Assembly (NCBI GenBank): GCA_034664085.1
Contig: JAXDII010000001.1
Span: forward strand, 1 to 64,000
Reading direction: 5' to 3'
Source of the DNA: JACVRW01 sp034664085
GTDB taxonomy: Bacteria > Actinomycetota > Thermoleophilia > Solirubrobacterales > Thermoleophilaceae
DNA: 64,000 bases
The number at the start of each line of letters is the position of its first letter. The first letter of the stretch is position 1. The notes beneath the pieces were generated by a model that worked only from the letters and a program-made list of their open reading frames with translations, searched no databases and was not told the origin of the DNA. The position numbers and the translations under genes were made by a program. Of this stretch, positions 51,991 to 60,700 are shown one piece after another.

Positions 51991-54603
51991 GTGACCGGCT
52001 CCCGCGTACCCCTGGCCGATCCGCGCTCGCGCGCTCTGATCGGCGCGCTTCAGGACGGCGTCTGGGTCGTGGATGCTGACGGACGGATCACGGAGGTCAA
52101 CAACCGCTTCTGCGAGATCACCGGATTCGCCGCCGAGGAGCTGATCGGGAGCCTCCCGCCCCGCTGCTACTGGCCGGAGGAGGAGCACGAGCACATCCAG
52201 GCTGCCCTCGACGTATCGCAGACCGGGCGCAGCGGCCACTACGAGCAGATCTGGAAGCGCAAGGACGGCGAGCGCTTTCCCGTCACCGTCGACGCGTCCC
52301 CGCTGGGCAGCGGCGAGCCGTCCGGTTACCTCTGCGTCGTCCGGGACGTGAGCCGGGAGACCCACGAGCGCGAGCGCCTCAGAGAGGCGCACGATGTGGC
52401 CCGGCTGGCGACCTGGGAGTGGGATCCAGCGACCGACGCGATCGAGCTGTCAACCGGATTGGTCGACCTGGCCAGAGTCGAGCTCACCGGGCCGACGACG
52501 CTCGAACAGGTGCTCGCGTTCGTCCCGGCGCCAAACGACCAGCGGATTCGCGAGACCTTCGCGCGCCTGCTCGGGGGCGCCGAGGACGAGGCGATGCTCG
52601 AATGCCGCTGGGACGTGCCGAACCCCGAGATCGAATGGGTGGAGGTGCGTGCCCGCCCGGTCCGTGACTTCGAGGGCGGCCACGTGATCCGGCTGCGCGG
52701 CACCACACAGGACGTCACCGCCCGCAAGCTCGCCGAGCTGGCGCACCAGCGGAGCGAGGAGCGCCTGCTGCAAGCCCAGCGCATGGCCGACATCGGGAGC
52801 TTCGAGATCGACTACCGAACCGGGCGGCTCACCTGCTCTGAGCACCTCTACCGCCTCTTCGGGGTGGAGCCGCAGGGGTTCAGCCACACGCTCGAGGAAG
52901 CGCGCACGATGGTCCCGGAGCCCGATCGCTCCACGCTGCGGCGGGTTGCGGGAATGACCCTCGAGGACGGAAAGCCGCGCCAGCTGCAGCACCGCTACGG
53001 GCGCGAGGAGCACGCCGGCTGGGCCGAGACCCGGATCGAGCCGCTCGCCGCCGACGGCCAGATATACGGCGTGCGGGGGACCATGCAGGACATCACGGAA
53101 CGGCGACGCTCCGAGCGCCAGATCCACCTGCAGGGGCACCTGCTCGACGCGGTCGACGCCGCCGTGATGGCCATCGACCTGGACGGCGCGATCACGTACT
53201 GGAGCAGCGGTGCGGAGCGGACGTACGGCTGGACGGGCGAGGAGGCGCTCGGCCGCGGGCCAGCGGATCTGGGGTTTGCAGCCCAGGACGAGCAGGCCGC
53301 CGCGAGCCTGGTCGAGACGGTGTACGAGGTCGGGCAATGGGAGGGCGAGCTGGAGGTCGGCCGCAAGGACGGGTCGCGCTTCCCGAGCTACGTTCGCATG
53401 GCGCTCTTCCACGACCTGGACGGCGAGCCGGCGGGCGTCGTGACGATGTCCGTGGACATCAGCGAGCGCCTGGAGGGCGAGCGCCAGCTGCGCGCCGCGC
53501 GCGACTACCTGCGCGCCATCACCGAGAGCATGGGCGAGGGCCTGTTCACGCTCGACGTCGAGGGCCGCCTGATGTACCTCAACCGGGCCGGCGAGCGGCT
53601 GCTCGGCTGGCGCCGCGAGGAGCTGGCCGGCGAGGTGATGCACGACAAGGTGGCGGGCGAGCCCGATGACGTGTTCATCCGCAAGGACGGCAGCGAGCTG
53701 CCCGTCGAGGTGACGTCGGCGCCGTTCGAGACCGAGGACGGCGTGCGCGGCTCGGTGGTGGTCTTCAGCGACATCACGGAGCGCAGGGCGGAGGAGCGCC
53801 GCATGCGCCGGGAGATCGAGGAGGTGTCCTGGATCGGCCAGGTGCGCGACGCTCTGGCCGAAGACCGCTTCGTGCTCTACGCGCAGCCGATCGTGGACGT
53901 GAGGTCCGGCAGGACGGTGCAGCACGAGCTGCTGCTGCGCATGGTTGATCCGGAGGGCAACATCGTCCTCCCCGGGGAGTTCCTCCCCTCGGCCGAGCGG
54001 TACGGGATGATCACGGACATCGATCGCTGGGTCGCCCGCCAGGCGATCGCCCTGGCCGCCGCAGGCCACCCCGTCGAGCTCAACCTCTCGGCGCGATCGA
54101 TCTCGGAGCCCGGGCTCGTCGGCGACTTCGCACGAGAGCTCGAGCGCACCGGTGCCGATCCCGCGCTGATCGTCGTCGAGCTCACCGAGACCGCCCTGGT
54201 CGAGGACGAGCAGGCAGCGGCGCTGTTCATCGAGCGCATGGGTGCGCTGGGCTGCCAGCTGGCACTCGACGACTTCGGCACCGGCTACGGAGGCTTCCGC
54301 TACCTCAAGCGCCTGCCCGTGGACTACCTCAAGATCGACCGTGACTTCGTGCGCGATCTGCCCACCAACGACGCCAGCCAGCACGTGGTCAAGGCGGTCG
54401 TCAGCCTGGCGCACGGCTTCGGCCAGCAGACGGTTGCCGAAGGAGTGGAGGACATGGAGACGCTGCGGCTGCTTGCCGACTACGGCGTCGACCTCGCCCA
54501 GGGATACGCGATCGCAAGGCCGATGCCGGCGAGCCAGGTGCTGGGCGCGCCGGGCGGCGGAGGGCTGTTGGCCCCCGCGGCCGCCCGACGGCCCGTGCAC
54601 TGA
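51991..54603 (+). CDS. Multi-PAS EAL-domain c-di-GMP phosphodiesterase
   Basis: 870 residues: five PAS domains in series (about 10-130, 135-250, 260-375, 380-500, 505-610), then an EAL domain (about 625-855). No GGDEF domain intervenes. EAL active-site residues look complete: HELLLR, LNLSARS, VELTETAL, DDFGTGYGGF, the Lys in DYLKIDRDF and VAEGVED. Predicted to hydrolyse c-di-GMP in response to PAS ligands. No membrane segment. GTG start. An 83-base gap separates it from the PAS-GAF-LuxR gene. Confidence 0.88.
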   Translation: MTGSRVPLADPRSRALIGALQDGVWVVDADGRITEVNNRFCEITGFAAEELIGSLPPRCYWPEEEHEHIQAALDVSQTGRSGHYEQIWKRKDGERFPVTVDASPLGSGEPSGYLCVVRDVSRETHERERLREAHDVARLATWEWDPATDAIELSTGLVDLARVELTGPTTLEQVLAFVPAPNDQRIRETFARLLGGAEDEAMLECRWDVPNPEIEWVEVRARPVRDFEGGHVIRLRGTTQDVTARKLAELAHQRSEERLLQAQRMADIGSFEIDYRTGRLTCSEHLYRLFGVEPQGFSHTLEEARTMVPEPDRSTLRRVAGMTLEDGKPRQLQHRYGREEHAGWAETRIEPLAADGQIYGVRGTMQDITERRRSERQIHLQGHLLDAVDAAVMAIDLDGAITYWSSGAERTYGWTGEEALGRGPADLGFAAQDEQAAASLVETVYEVGQWEGELEVGRKDGSRFPSYVRMALFHDLDGEPAGVVTMSVDISERLEGERQLRAARDYLRAITESMGEGLFTLDVEGRLMYLNRAGERLLGWRREELAGEVMHDKVAGEPDDVFIRKDGSELPVEVTSAPFETEDGVRGSVVVFSDITERRAEERRMRREIEEVSWIGQVRDALAEDRFVLYAQPIVDVRSGRTVQHELLLRMVDPEGNIVLPGEFLPSAERYGMITDIDRWVARQAIALAAAGHPVELNLSARSISEPGLVGDFARELERTGADPALIVVELTETALVEDEQAAALFIERMGALGCQLALDDFGTGYGGFRYLKRLPVDYLKIDRDFVRDLPTNDASQHVVKAVVSLAHGFGQQTVAEGVEDMETLRLLADYGVDLAQGYAIARPMPASQVLGAPGGGGLLAPAAARRPVH

Positions 54604-54629
54604 CGTACCCCTGTCGCCCTTCTGGAGAG

Positions 54630-55652
54630 CTAGCGGCGCTTGCCTCCCGGCACCAGCCGCAGGGCCAGCCCGCTCGACAGCAGCCACATCCCGAGCGCCA
54701 CCAGCGCCGGCAGCGCGAACCCGGTCAGCGGCAGGCTCCCGGCCTGCACGCCGAGGGTCTGGAGGCCGCCGGCACCCGTGTCCTGGACCCCGGTGATGGG
54801 TCCGTCCCCGCCCGTGACCAGCTGCAGCGCCGGCCGCGTCCCGGGAGCGGTGCCGCCGCTGTCGGCGAGGCGCCGCACGCCCTCAGGCGCATCGCCCGGA
54901 GCCTGGCTGCCGATCGGCGTCGCCCCCTGTGAGCCGTCGGCATCCGCGATCAGGCCGACCAGGTCGCCGGCGCTGTCCCACGCGTCCGGCTCGCCCGCGG
55001 GCGAGCCGGTGTCGCTGAGCACCCTCACCGGCGCGAACAGGCCCGGGGCGCCCGCCTGGGCCGCCCCGGACGTGCCGTCCACCGTCTGCTCGCCGCCGGT
55101 CCTGCCGGCAGCGCCGGACCCGGCGTCGCCGCCGTCGCTCAGCACCCGCACCGGGGCCTCGGCGCCGGCCGAGCCGACCTGGGCCGACCCGGTCGTCTCG
55201 GTGGCGTCCTGCTCACCCGCGGCGGAGCTCGGCTCGGCGTCGCCGCCGCTGCCGCCGTCGCTGGCCACGCGCACCGGAGCGTCCACGCCGGCCGAGCCGA
55301 CCTGGGCCGCGCCGAGCGAGTCGTCCGTGGACTGCGGTGCGGCGTCCGAACCGGACACGCCGGCGGAGCCGCTCTCGCCCTCGCTCAGCACCCGCACCGG
55401 GGCATTGGCGTGGACGGAGCTCGCCTGCGCCGTCCCGGCGGACTCGCTGGTCACCTGGGGCGCGCCGCCGCCCGAGGCGGGCGCGGCGTCATCGCCGTCG
55501 CTCGCCACGCGGATCGGGGCGTCGACCGTCACCGCGCCGACCTGGGCCGCTGCGACGGAGTCGCCTATTGATTGGGGCTCGGCGGCAGCCGGCCCGGCTG
55601 TCAGCGCCAGGGCGACAACGCTCGCCCCCAGCGCAAAAGCACTGCGTCTCAT
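54630..55652 (-). CDS. LPXTG-anchored surface protein with 41-residue repeats
   Basis: 340 residues. Signal peptide of about 24 (ends AGPAAAEP), five repeats at residues 29-216 with the core AQVG..(V)xAPVRVLSDG, and a sortase signal LPLTG at 307-311 followed by a hydrophobic helix and the basic tail GGKRR. It is exported and linked to the cell wall. No cysteine. The repeat faintly recalls actinobacterial chaplin segments, but the match is too weak to name it. ATG 55652 was chosen for the GAAGGGA site and immediate signal peptide; the longer frame adds 20 unsuitable residues. No sortase gene in the window. Confidence 0.8.
   Translation of the reverse strand: MRRSAFALGASVVALALTAGPAAAEPQSIGDSVAAAQVGAVTVDAPIRVASDGDDAAPASGGGAPQVTSESAGTAQASSVHANAPVRVLSEGESGSAGVSGSDAAPQSTDDSLGAAQVGSAGVDAPVRVASDGGSGGDAEPSSAAGEQDATETTGSAQVGSAGAEAPVRVLSDGGDAGSGAAGRTGGEQTVDGTSGAAQAGAPGLFAPVRVLSDTGSPAGEPDAWDSAGDLVGLIADADGSQGATPIGSQAPGDAPEGVRRLADSGGTAPGTRPALQLVTGGDGPITGVQDTGAGGLQTLGVQAGSLPLTGFALPALVALGMWLLSSGLALRLVPGGKRR
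55005..55568 (-). repeat. Five tandem 123-base coding repeats
   Basis: The core A-P-(V/I)-R-V starts at residues 45, 84, 125, 166 and 207 of the protein, so spacing is 39, 41, 41 and 41 residues. Each core is preceded by AQ(V/A)G- or AQASS-like sequence and followed by (A/L)S(D/E)-G or SDTG. Linkers between cores are Gly/Ser/Asp-rich and poorly conserved. Confidence 0.8.
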
Positions 55653-55725
55653 CTCGATTCCCTTCGTCGTGTTGCGTCGAGCGGGCCGGGAGTCCGATCC
55701 CGGCCTTGGCAAAGCCCGGGAGGGG

Positions 55726-56484
55726 CTAGCCGGGCCGCTCGAGCAGTGCGACGAAAGCAGCCGGCCGACGGGTGGCCGCGTCGATCAGGAGGCGGCGGCT
55801 GAGGCGCGGGCCGGCCAGCAGCAGTGCGCCGGCCAGCAGCGCCAGGCCGCCGAAGTAGAAGCTCGCGGAAGCCGCGGAAGCGGAAGATGTGCCGCCCGCC
55901 GACGACCCCGGATCGGGGCTCGCGGGCCGCTCGCCCGAGGGCGAGGAAGGCGCGGCACGACCGGACCTCGCGGCGGCGGCGGCCGTCGCGCTCGTGGACC
56001 CGGGCAGGGAATCGGCGGCCGGCTGGCCACCGCGCTCGGTGCTTGGGGAGCGAGCGCCGGAGCGGCCGGCGCGAGAAGAGGCACCGTGCCGGGCGGCGTC
56101 GGCAGCCGAGGCTCCGGCCCGCGCCGGGGTGTGGCCGGCCTGCGGGTGCGCGGGGACAGCCGTGTTGGCCGCGGTGCTCACGGCGGCATCGACTGCGGGC
56201 TCGGCGGCCGCGGCGGCGGTTTGGACGGCGGGAGCGGCCGCGGGCGCCGTCACGTCGGCGGCGGCGGCAGCCGTCGCCGCCGCCCGCGCGACGGTCGGAC
56301 GCACCGAGCGCACGGCCGCGCCCGTCGCCTCTCGCACGACGGCCTGGCCGGTGTGCGTCGCGGCGGGCACCTGCTGCAGCGCGGCGGTCGCCGGCGCCGC
56401 CACCGGTTCGGGAAGGACTGCCGCCCCGGCGGCAGGGGCCATCCAGCAAGCAACCACCAGAGCAAGTGACACGAGCCTGACCAT
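55726..56484 (-). CDS. Secreted Ala/Pro-rich protein with C-terminal membrane anchor
   Basis: 252 residues. Signal peptide (MVRLVSLALVVACWMAP), then about 180 low-complexity residues dominated by Ala, Pro, Ser, Gly and Thr, and a C-terminal helix (FYFGGLALLAGALLLAG) with a basic stop-transfer end (PRLSRRLL). It looks like a membrane-tethered extracellular stalk. No LPXTG motif. I recognise no family. 73 bases upstream of the LPXTG gene on the same strand. Confidence 0.6.
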   Translation of the reverse strand: MVRLVSLALVVACWMAPAAGAAVLPEPVAAPATAALQQVPAATHTGQAVVREATGAAVRSVRPTVARAAATAAAAADVTAPAAAPAVQTAAAAAEPAVDAAVSTAANTAVPAHPQAGHTPARAGASAADAARHGASSRAGRSGARSPSTERGGQPAADSLPGSTSATAAAAARSGRAAPSSPSGERPASPDPGSSAGGTSSASAASASFYFGGLALLAGALLLAGPRLSRRLLIDAATRRPAAFVALLERPG

Positions 56485-56615
56485 CGCGGGTACCTATGCC
56501 CACGCCTGGTGTGCTCCAGCACGGCTGCACAAGTACCGCTCATGCTCTGGCAGCGGACCCCGTGCGCGGCGTACTGCCGCACGGCCTGCGAGCGCCGGGT
56601 TAGAGTGCCGCCCCG

Positions 56616-57728
56616 ATGCGCCGCGCACCCCTCCTGCTGGCCGCGTTGCTCGCGCTGGGGTGCCTCGGTGCCCTCCCCAGCGCCGCCGGCGCGGCCAAGA
56701 CGGTCTGGCTCTGCAAGCCCGGCAAGAAGGACAACCCGTGCGAGGTCGGCCTGAGGACGACGCGCTTCTCGCCGAGCCTGGAGCGGCTCGGCGTGGACGC
56801 CGTCAAGCGCACCCGCAAGCCGAAGTTCGACTGCTTCTACGTCTATCCCACGGTCAGCGACCAGGACACGCCGAACGCCAACTTCGACATCGATCCCGAG
56901 CTGCGCTCGATCGCCCTCTACCAGGCGGCGCGCTACAGCAGCGAGTGCCGGATCTACGCGCCCGTGTACAGGCAGATCACCCTGGCGGCGCTGTTCGGCG
57001 GCGGTGCGCCCAACGCGGGGCAGCTCGCGTACGGGGACGTGCGTGACGCCTGGCGCCGCTACCTGAAGAAGTTCAACCGCGGGCGCGGCGTCGTGGTCAT
57101 CGGCCACTCGCAGGGCACGTTCATGCTGCGCGAGCTGCTCACCAAGGAGATCGATCCGAAGCCGCGGCTGCGCCGGCGCGTGATCTCGGCGCTGCTGCTG
57201 GGAGGCAACGTGACGGTGAAGCAGGGACGCGACACCGGCGGCGACTTCAAGCACATCCCGGCGTGCCGCTCGCGCACCCAGGTGGGCTGCGTGGTGGCCT
57301 TCTCGATCTTCAACGCTCCCGTGCCGGCCGAGGCGCGCTTCGGGCGCACCGCCGAGCCGGGCCTGGAGGTGCTCTGCACGAACCCGGCGGCGCTCGGCGG
57401 CGGTTCCGGCAAGATCACGCCGGTCTACCCGAGCGAGCCGTTCGCGGCTGGCACCACGATCGGGGCGACCACGCTCGCGGTCGGCTTCCCGGTCCCCGAG
57501 GTGTCCACGCCCTGGCTGACGGCGCCGGACAGCTACCGGGCGCGCTGCTCGTCGGCCGGCGGAGCGGACGTGCTGCACGTGAGCAGCCTGCGCGGCGCAC
57601 CGGTGCTGAACTCGGTGCCGGACGCGGGCTGGGGCCTGCACCTGACCGACGCGAACCTCGCGCTCGGCGACCTCGTGAGCCTCGTGCGCACCCAGGCCGC
57701 GGCCTGGCTGCGCGCCCAGCGCGGCTAG
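56616..57728 (+). CDS. DUF3089 family secreted alpha/beta hydrolase
   Basis: 370 residues. Signal peptide of about 26 (LLALGCLGALPSAAGA), then DUF3089: CFYVYPTVS near residue 68, CRIYAPVYRQ at about 110 and the nucleophile elbow VVIGHSQGTFML at about 162. Family members resemble lipases and are found mainly in actinobacteria and proteobacteria. Several cysteines are consistent with an extracytoplasmic protein. The stop shares CTAG with the convergent Ada-AlkA gene. Confidence 0.85.
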   Translation: MRRAPLLLAALLALGCLGALPSAAGAAKTVWLCKPGKKDNPCEVGLRTTRFSPSLERLGVDAVKRTRKPKFDCFYVYPTVSDQDTPNANFDIDPELRSIALYQAARYSSECRIYAPVYRQITLAALFGGGAPNAGQLAYGDVRDAWRRYLKKFNRGRGVVVIGHSQGTFMLRELLTKEIDPKPRLRRRVISALLLGGNVTVKQGRDTGGDFKHIPACRSRTQVGCVVAFSIFNAPVPAEARFGRTAEPGLEVLCTNPAALGGGSGKITPVYPSEPFAAGTTIGATTLAVGFPVPEVSTPWLTAPDSYRARCSSAGGADVLHVSSLRGAPVLNSVPDAGWGLHLTDANLALGDLVSLVRTQAAAWLRAQRG

Positions 57729-59200
57729 GCGGCCGCCAGCGCGGGGGCGCGGTCGTCGGCGAGGCTGCTCCAGAGGTGCATGACCGCGTAGGAGCGCCAC
57801 GGCCGCCAGGGCTCGGCCATCGCGGCCGCAGCGGCTCCCTCGGCGGGCCGGCCGAGGCGCCAGAGCGCGTGCCGGATGCCCACGTCCCCGGCCAGGAAGG
57901 CGTCTGGATCGCCGAGGGCGCGCATCGACACGTACGACGCCGTCCACGGGCCGACCCCGGGGATGTCCAGCAGCGCGGCCAGCGCCGCTGACGAGTCGGC
58001 GCCGGCGTCGAAGCGCAGGCCGTCCTCGGCCACCAGCCGGGCGAGCGAGCGCAGCGCCTCGCCGCGCTTGCGTGGGAACGGCAGCGCGCCGGGTTCGATG
58101 TCCGCGAGCGCGGCCGCCGTCGGGAAGCGGAACGCGATCGAGCCGGCCGGCTCCGCCAGCGGCTCCCCGTAGCGCGCAGCGAGCCGCCCCAGGATCGTGC
58201 GCGCCGCGGCCACCGAGACCTGCTGGCCGACGATCGCCCGCACGGCCAGCTCGAAGCCGTCCACGCAGCCGGGCACGCGCATGCCGGGCCGGCGCCGAAC
58301 GAGCCCGCCGAGCACCGGATCGGCCTCGAGCTGGCCGGCAATCGACACCGGGTCTGCGTCGAGGTCGCACAGGCGCCGGCAGCGCGCCACCGCCGCCGTG
58401 AGGTCACGCAGGTCGTCTAGCCGCAGCACGCAGCGGACCGCGCCCTCCTCCGGCGTGAGCGAGACGAGCCCGCCGCCGTGCTCGAGGGCGAGCGAGCGGC
58501 GGTAGGTGCCGCCGTCGACCTCCTCGACGCCCGGGACGGCGCGGGTGCCGAGGAAGCTCAGCAGGCCAGCGCCGTCGAGCGGCGCGCGGGCGGGCAGGCG
58601 CAGCTCGACCGCCCCCGGGGCCCTCGTCCCGGCCCGGCGGCGCGCGCGCTGGCGCAGATCGGTCGGCGTGCGCGCGTAGATCGCCCGGATCGTGTCGTTG
58701 AACTGGCGGATGCTGCCGAAGCCGCTGGCCAGAGCCACCTCGGCAAAGGAGAGCGCGGTCGACTCGATCAGCGTGCGCGCCGACTGGGCGCGCTGCGCCC
58801 GGGCGAGCTGCGCCGGCCCGGCGCCGACCTCGGCCACGAGGATGCGGCTCAGCTGCCGCTCGCTGAAGCCCAGCCGCCCGGCCAGGCCCGGCACGCCCTC
58901 GCGGTCGACGATGCCGTCGGCGATCAGGCGGAACGCGCGGCCGGCGACGTCCGCCCGCCGGTTCCAGGCCGGGGAGCCGGGCGCCGCGTCCGGCTCGCAG
59001 CGCTTGCACGCGCGAAAGCCGGCCGTCTGCGCCGCGGCCGCGGTGGGAAACAGGCGGACGTTGCGGCGATCGGGCAGCCGCGCCGGGCAGCTCGGCCGGC
59101 AGTAGATGCCGGTGGAGGTGACGCCGACGAAGAAGAAGCCGTCGTAGCGGGCGTCGCGGCTGCGCATGAAGCGGTAGCAGCGCTCGAAGTCGTCGATCAC
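57725..59200 (-). CDS. Ada-AlkA fusion: alkylation-damage sensor and 3-methyladenine glycosylase
   Basis: 491 residues. Ada N-terminal zinc domain (about 5-80; GIYCRPSCPAR and ACKRCEPD give the four Cys), AraC-type helix-turn-helix (about 95-190; LAGRLGFSERQLSRI, GFGSIRQFNDTI) and AlkA (about 210-490) with the helix-hairpin-helix IPGVGPWTASYV and catalytic Asp in LAGDVGIR. It repairs methylphosphotriesters, is switched on by that, and excises alkylated bases. The O6-methyltransferase half of Ada is absent; Ogt is encoded next door. GTG 59200 (MIDDFERCY) was chosen over GTG 59227, which abuts the operator. Confidence 0.92.
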   Translation of the reverse strand: MIDDFERCYRFMRSRDARYDGFFFVGVTSTGIYCRPSCPARLPDRRNVRLFPTAAAAQTAGFRACKRCEPDAAPGSPAWNRRADVAGRAFRLIADGIVDREGVPGLAGRLGFSERQLSRILVAEVGAGPAQLARAQRAQSARTLIESTALSFAEVALASGFGSIRQFNDTIRAIYARTPTDLRQRARRRAGTRAPGAVELRLPARAPLDGAGLLSFLGTRAVPGVEEVDGGTYRRSLALEHGGGLVSLTPEEGAVRCVLRLDDLRDLTAAVARCRRLCDLDADPVSIAGQLEADPVLGGLVRRRPGMRVPGCVDGFELAVRAIVGQQVSVAAARTILGRLAARYGEPLAEPAGSIAFRFPTAAALADIEPGALPFPRKRGEALRSLARLVAEDGLRFDAGADSSAALAALLDIPGVGPWTASYVSMRALGDPDAFLAGDVGIRHALWRLGRPAEGAAAAAMAEPWRPWRSYAVMHLWSSLADDRAPALAAA

Positions 59201-59230
59201 GAGCCCATCGTCGCAGGCCCGGGCCACCCG

Positions 59231-59268
59231 GTCTGGCGCATTTCGGACATGTCCGATTTCCGCCAGAC
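59231..59268. promoter_or_regulatory. 38-bp nested palindromic operator
   Basis: Outer arms GTCTGGCG (59231-59238) and CGCCAGAC (59261-59268) and inner core TCGGACATGTCCGA (59243-59256) are all perfect and share one centre (between 59249 and 59250), separated by 4-base spacers. It lies between the divergent Ada-AlkA and ogt genes, so it probably controls both. The Ada-type AraC protein is the obvious ligand candidate, although AraC proteins more often bind direct repeats. Confidence 0.8.
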
Positions 59269-59301
59269 TCGGCGCCGTGCGGGGGCGTAGCCTGCACGGC
59301 G

Positions 59302-59829
59302 ATGGCTCCCTTCCTCCCCACGTCCACGGACGCGACGCCGCGCTGGCACCGCTTCGACAGCCCGCTCGGCGAGCTGCTGCTGGTGGGCGACGGGCACGCG
59401 CTGACGCGCCTGCTGATGGAGCCGCGCCGGGCCGACGTGCCGCCCGGCGGACTGCACGACCCGGGGGCCTTCCGCGAACCGGAGGCGCAGCTGCGCGGCT
59501 ACTTCGAGGGCGAGCTCACCGAGTTCGACCTGCCGCTGGCCCCGGCCGGCAGCGACTTCCAGCTGCGCGTATGGGCGGCGCTGCTCGAGATCCCCTACGG
59601 GGAGACGGCGTCCTACGGCGAGATCGCCGCGGCGGTCGGGCGACCGGATGCGTTCCGGGCGGTCGGCGCGACCAACGGGCGCAATCCGATCGGGGTGATC
59701 GTGCCGTGCCACCGGGTGATCGGGTCCGACGGCTCGCTGATCGGCTACGGCGGCGGCCTGCCGCGCAAGCGGATGCTGCTGGAGCTGGAGGCCCAGCACG
59801 CGGCTCCGCGCCTGTGGGCGGGCGGCTAA
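59302..59829 (+). CDS. ogt: Methylated-DNA--protein-cysteine methyltransferase
   Basis: 175 residues. The C-terminal domain has the suicide Cys in VPCHRVIGSDGSLIGYGGGL (about 137) and the DNA-binding turn YGEIAAAVGRPDAFRAVG before it. It removes alkyl groups from O6-methylguanine in DNA. Complements the neighbouring Ada-AlkA, which lacks this activity, and shares its operator. Its 3' end overlaps the RlmA-like gene by four bases. Confidence 0.93.
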   Translation: MAPFLPTSTDATPRWHRFDSPLGELLLVGDGHALTRLLMEPRRADVPPGGLHDPGAFREPEAQLRGYFEGELTEFDLPLAPAGSDFQLRVWAALLEIPYGETASYGEIAAAVGRPDAFRAVGATNGRNPIGVIVPCHRVIGSDGSLIGYGGGLPRKRMLLELEAQHAAPRLWAGG

Positions 59830-60659
59830 GCCGCCGCGACCCACAGCGTCACCTCGGCGGTGACGTCAAGCTGCTCGGGCAGCGCCGCGATCCGCTCCTC
59901 CAGCGCCTCCGGCCGCACGTGGAACGCGCTTGGCCCCATCGCAGCGGCATCGCGCGCGCTCGCCCGGTCGAGGCGCAGCGGCCAGCCGAGCTCGCGCCGG
60001 TCGACCAGCTCGAGGTGAGGGGCGAGCTGCTCGCCCAGCCGCTCCTCCTTGCGCTCGTCGACGCCGATCAGGCCGAGCGGCTCGACCAGCTCGCCGAGGT
60101 GGCGGGCCGTGGGCGTGACGATCAGCGCCACGCCGCCCTGCCCCAGGACGCGCGCCATCTCGGGCGGGTTGCGGGGAGCGAAGACGTTCAGCACGGCGGC
60201 GGCCACGCCGTCTCGGATCGGCAGCGGACCCCAGGCGTCGCAGCCGACCGCGGCGACGCGCGGGTGCGCACGGGCCGCCCGGCGCAGGGCCGCCTTGGAG
60301 ACGTCGAGCGCGAGGCCGGCCCTGTCGGGCAGCCGGCCGAGCGCCTCGGCCAGGTAGTGGCCGGTGCCGGCGCCGAGGTCGACGATGCAGCCGTCGGCGG
60401 CGCCGGCGCGCTCGCACGCCTCGCTCAGCGCGGCCACGAGCGGGCCGAAGTGGCCGGCGCCGAGGAAGCGCTCGCGCGCGTCCACCATTCCCGCGGTGTC
60501 GCCGGCAAACGCCGGTCCGCCCCCGGGGAGCAGGCTGAGGTAGCCCTGCCGGGCGAGGTCGAAGGAGTGCCCGCCGGAGCAGCGCACGGTCGCGTCGGCA
60601 CGGGCGAGCCCCGCGCCGCAGTGCGGGCAGCGCAGCAGGTGCAGGGCGTCGGCGATCAC
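59826..60659 (-). CDS. 23S rRNA (guanine) methyltransferase, RlmA-like
   Basis: 277 residues. N-terminal zinc finger LRCPHCGAGL plus CSGGHSFD, then DLARQGYLSLLPGG, typical of RlmA (formerly RrmA), and a SAM domain with IVDLGAGTGHYLAEAL at about 95. RlmA methylates N1 of G745 or G748 in 23S rRNA; the second type gives tylosin resistance. Which base is targeted cannot be read. The GTG start at 60659 puts the zinc finger right at the N-terminus as in the family; the longer frame runs into the divergent gene. Confidence 0.87.
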   Translation of the reverse strand: MIADALHLLRCPHCGAGLARADATVRCSGGHSFDLARQGYLSLLPGGGPAFAGDTAGMVDARERFLGAGHFGPLVAALSEACERAGAADGCIVDLGAGTGHYLAEALGRLPDRAGLALDVSKAALRRAARAHPRVAAVGCDAWGPLPIRDGVAAAVLNVFAPRNPPEMARVLGQGGVALIVTPTARHLGELVEPLGLIGVDERKEERLGEQLAPHLELVDRRELGWPLRLDRASARDAAAMGPSAFHVRPEALEERIAALPEQLDVTAEVTLWVAAA

Positions 60660-60700
60660 GGAGCGGAGTCTGGCGCGCACGGCGTGCAAGAGTGCGCGGC

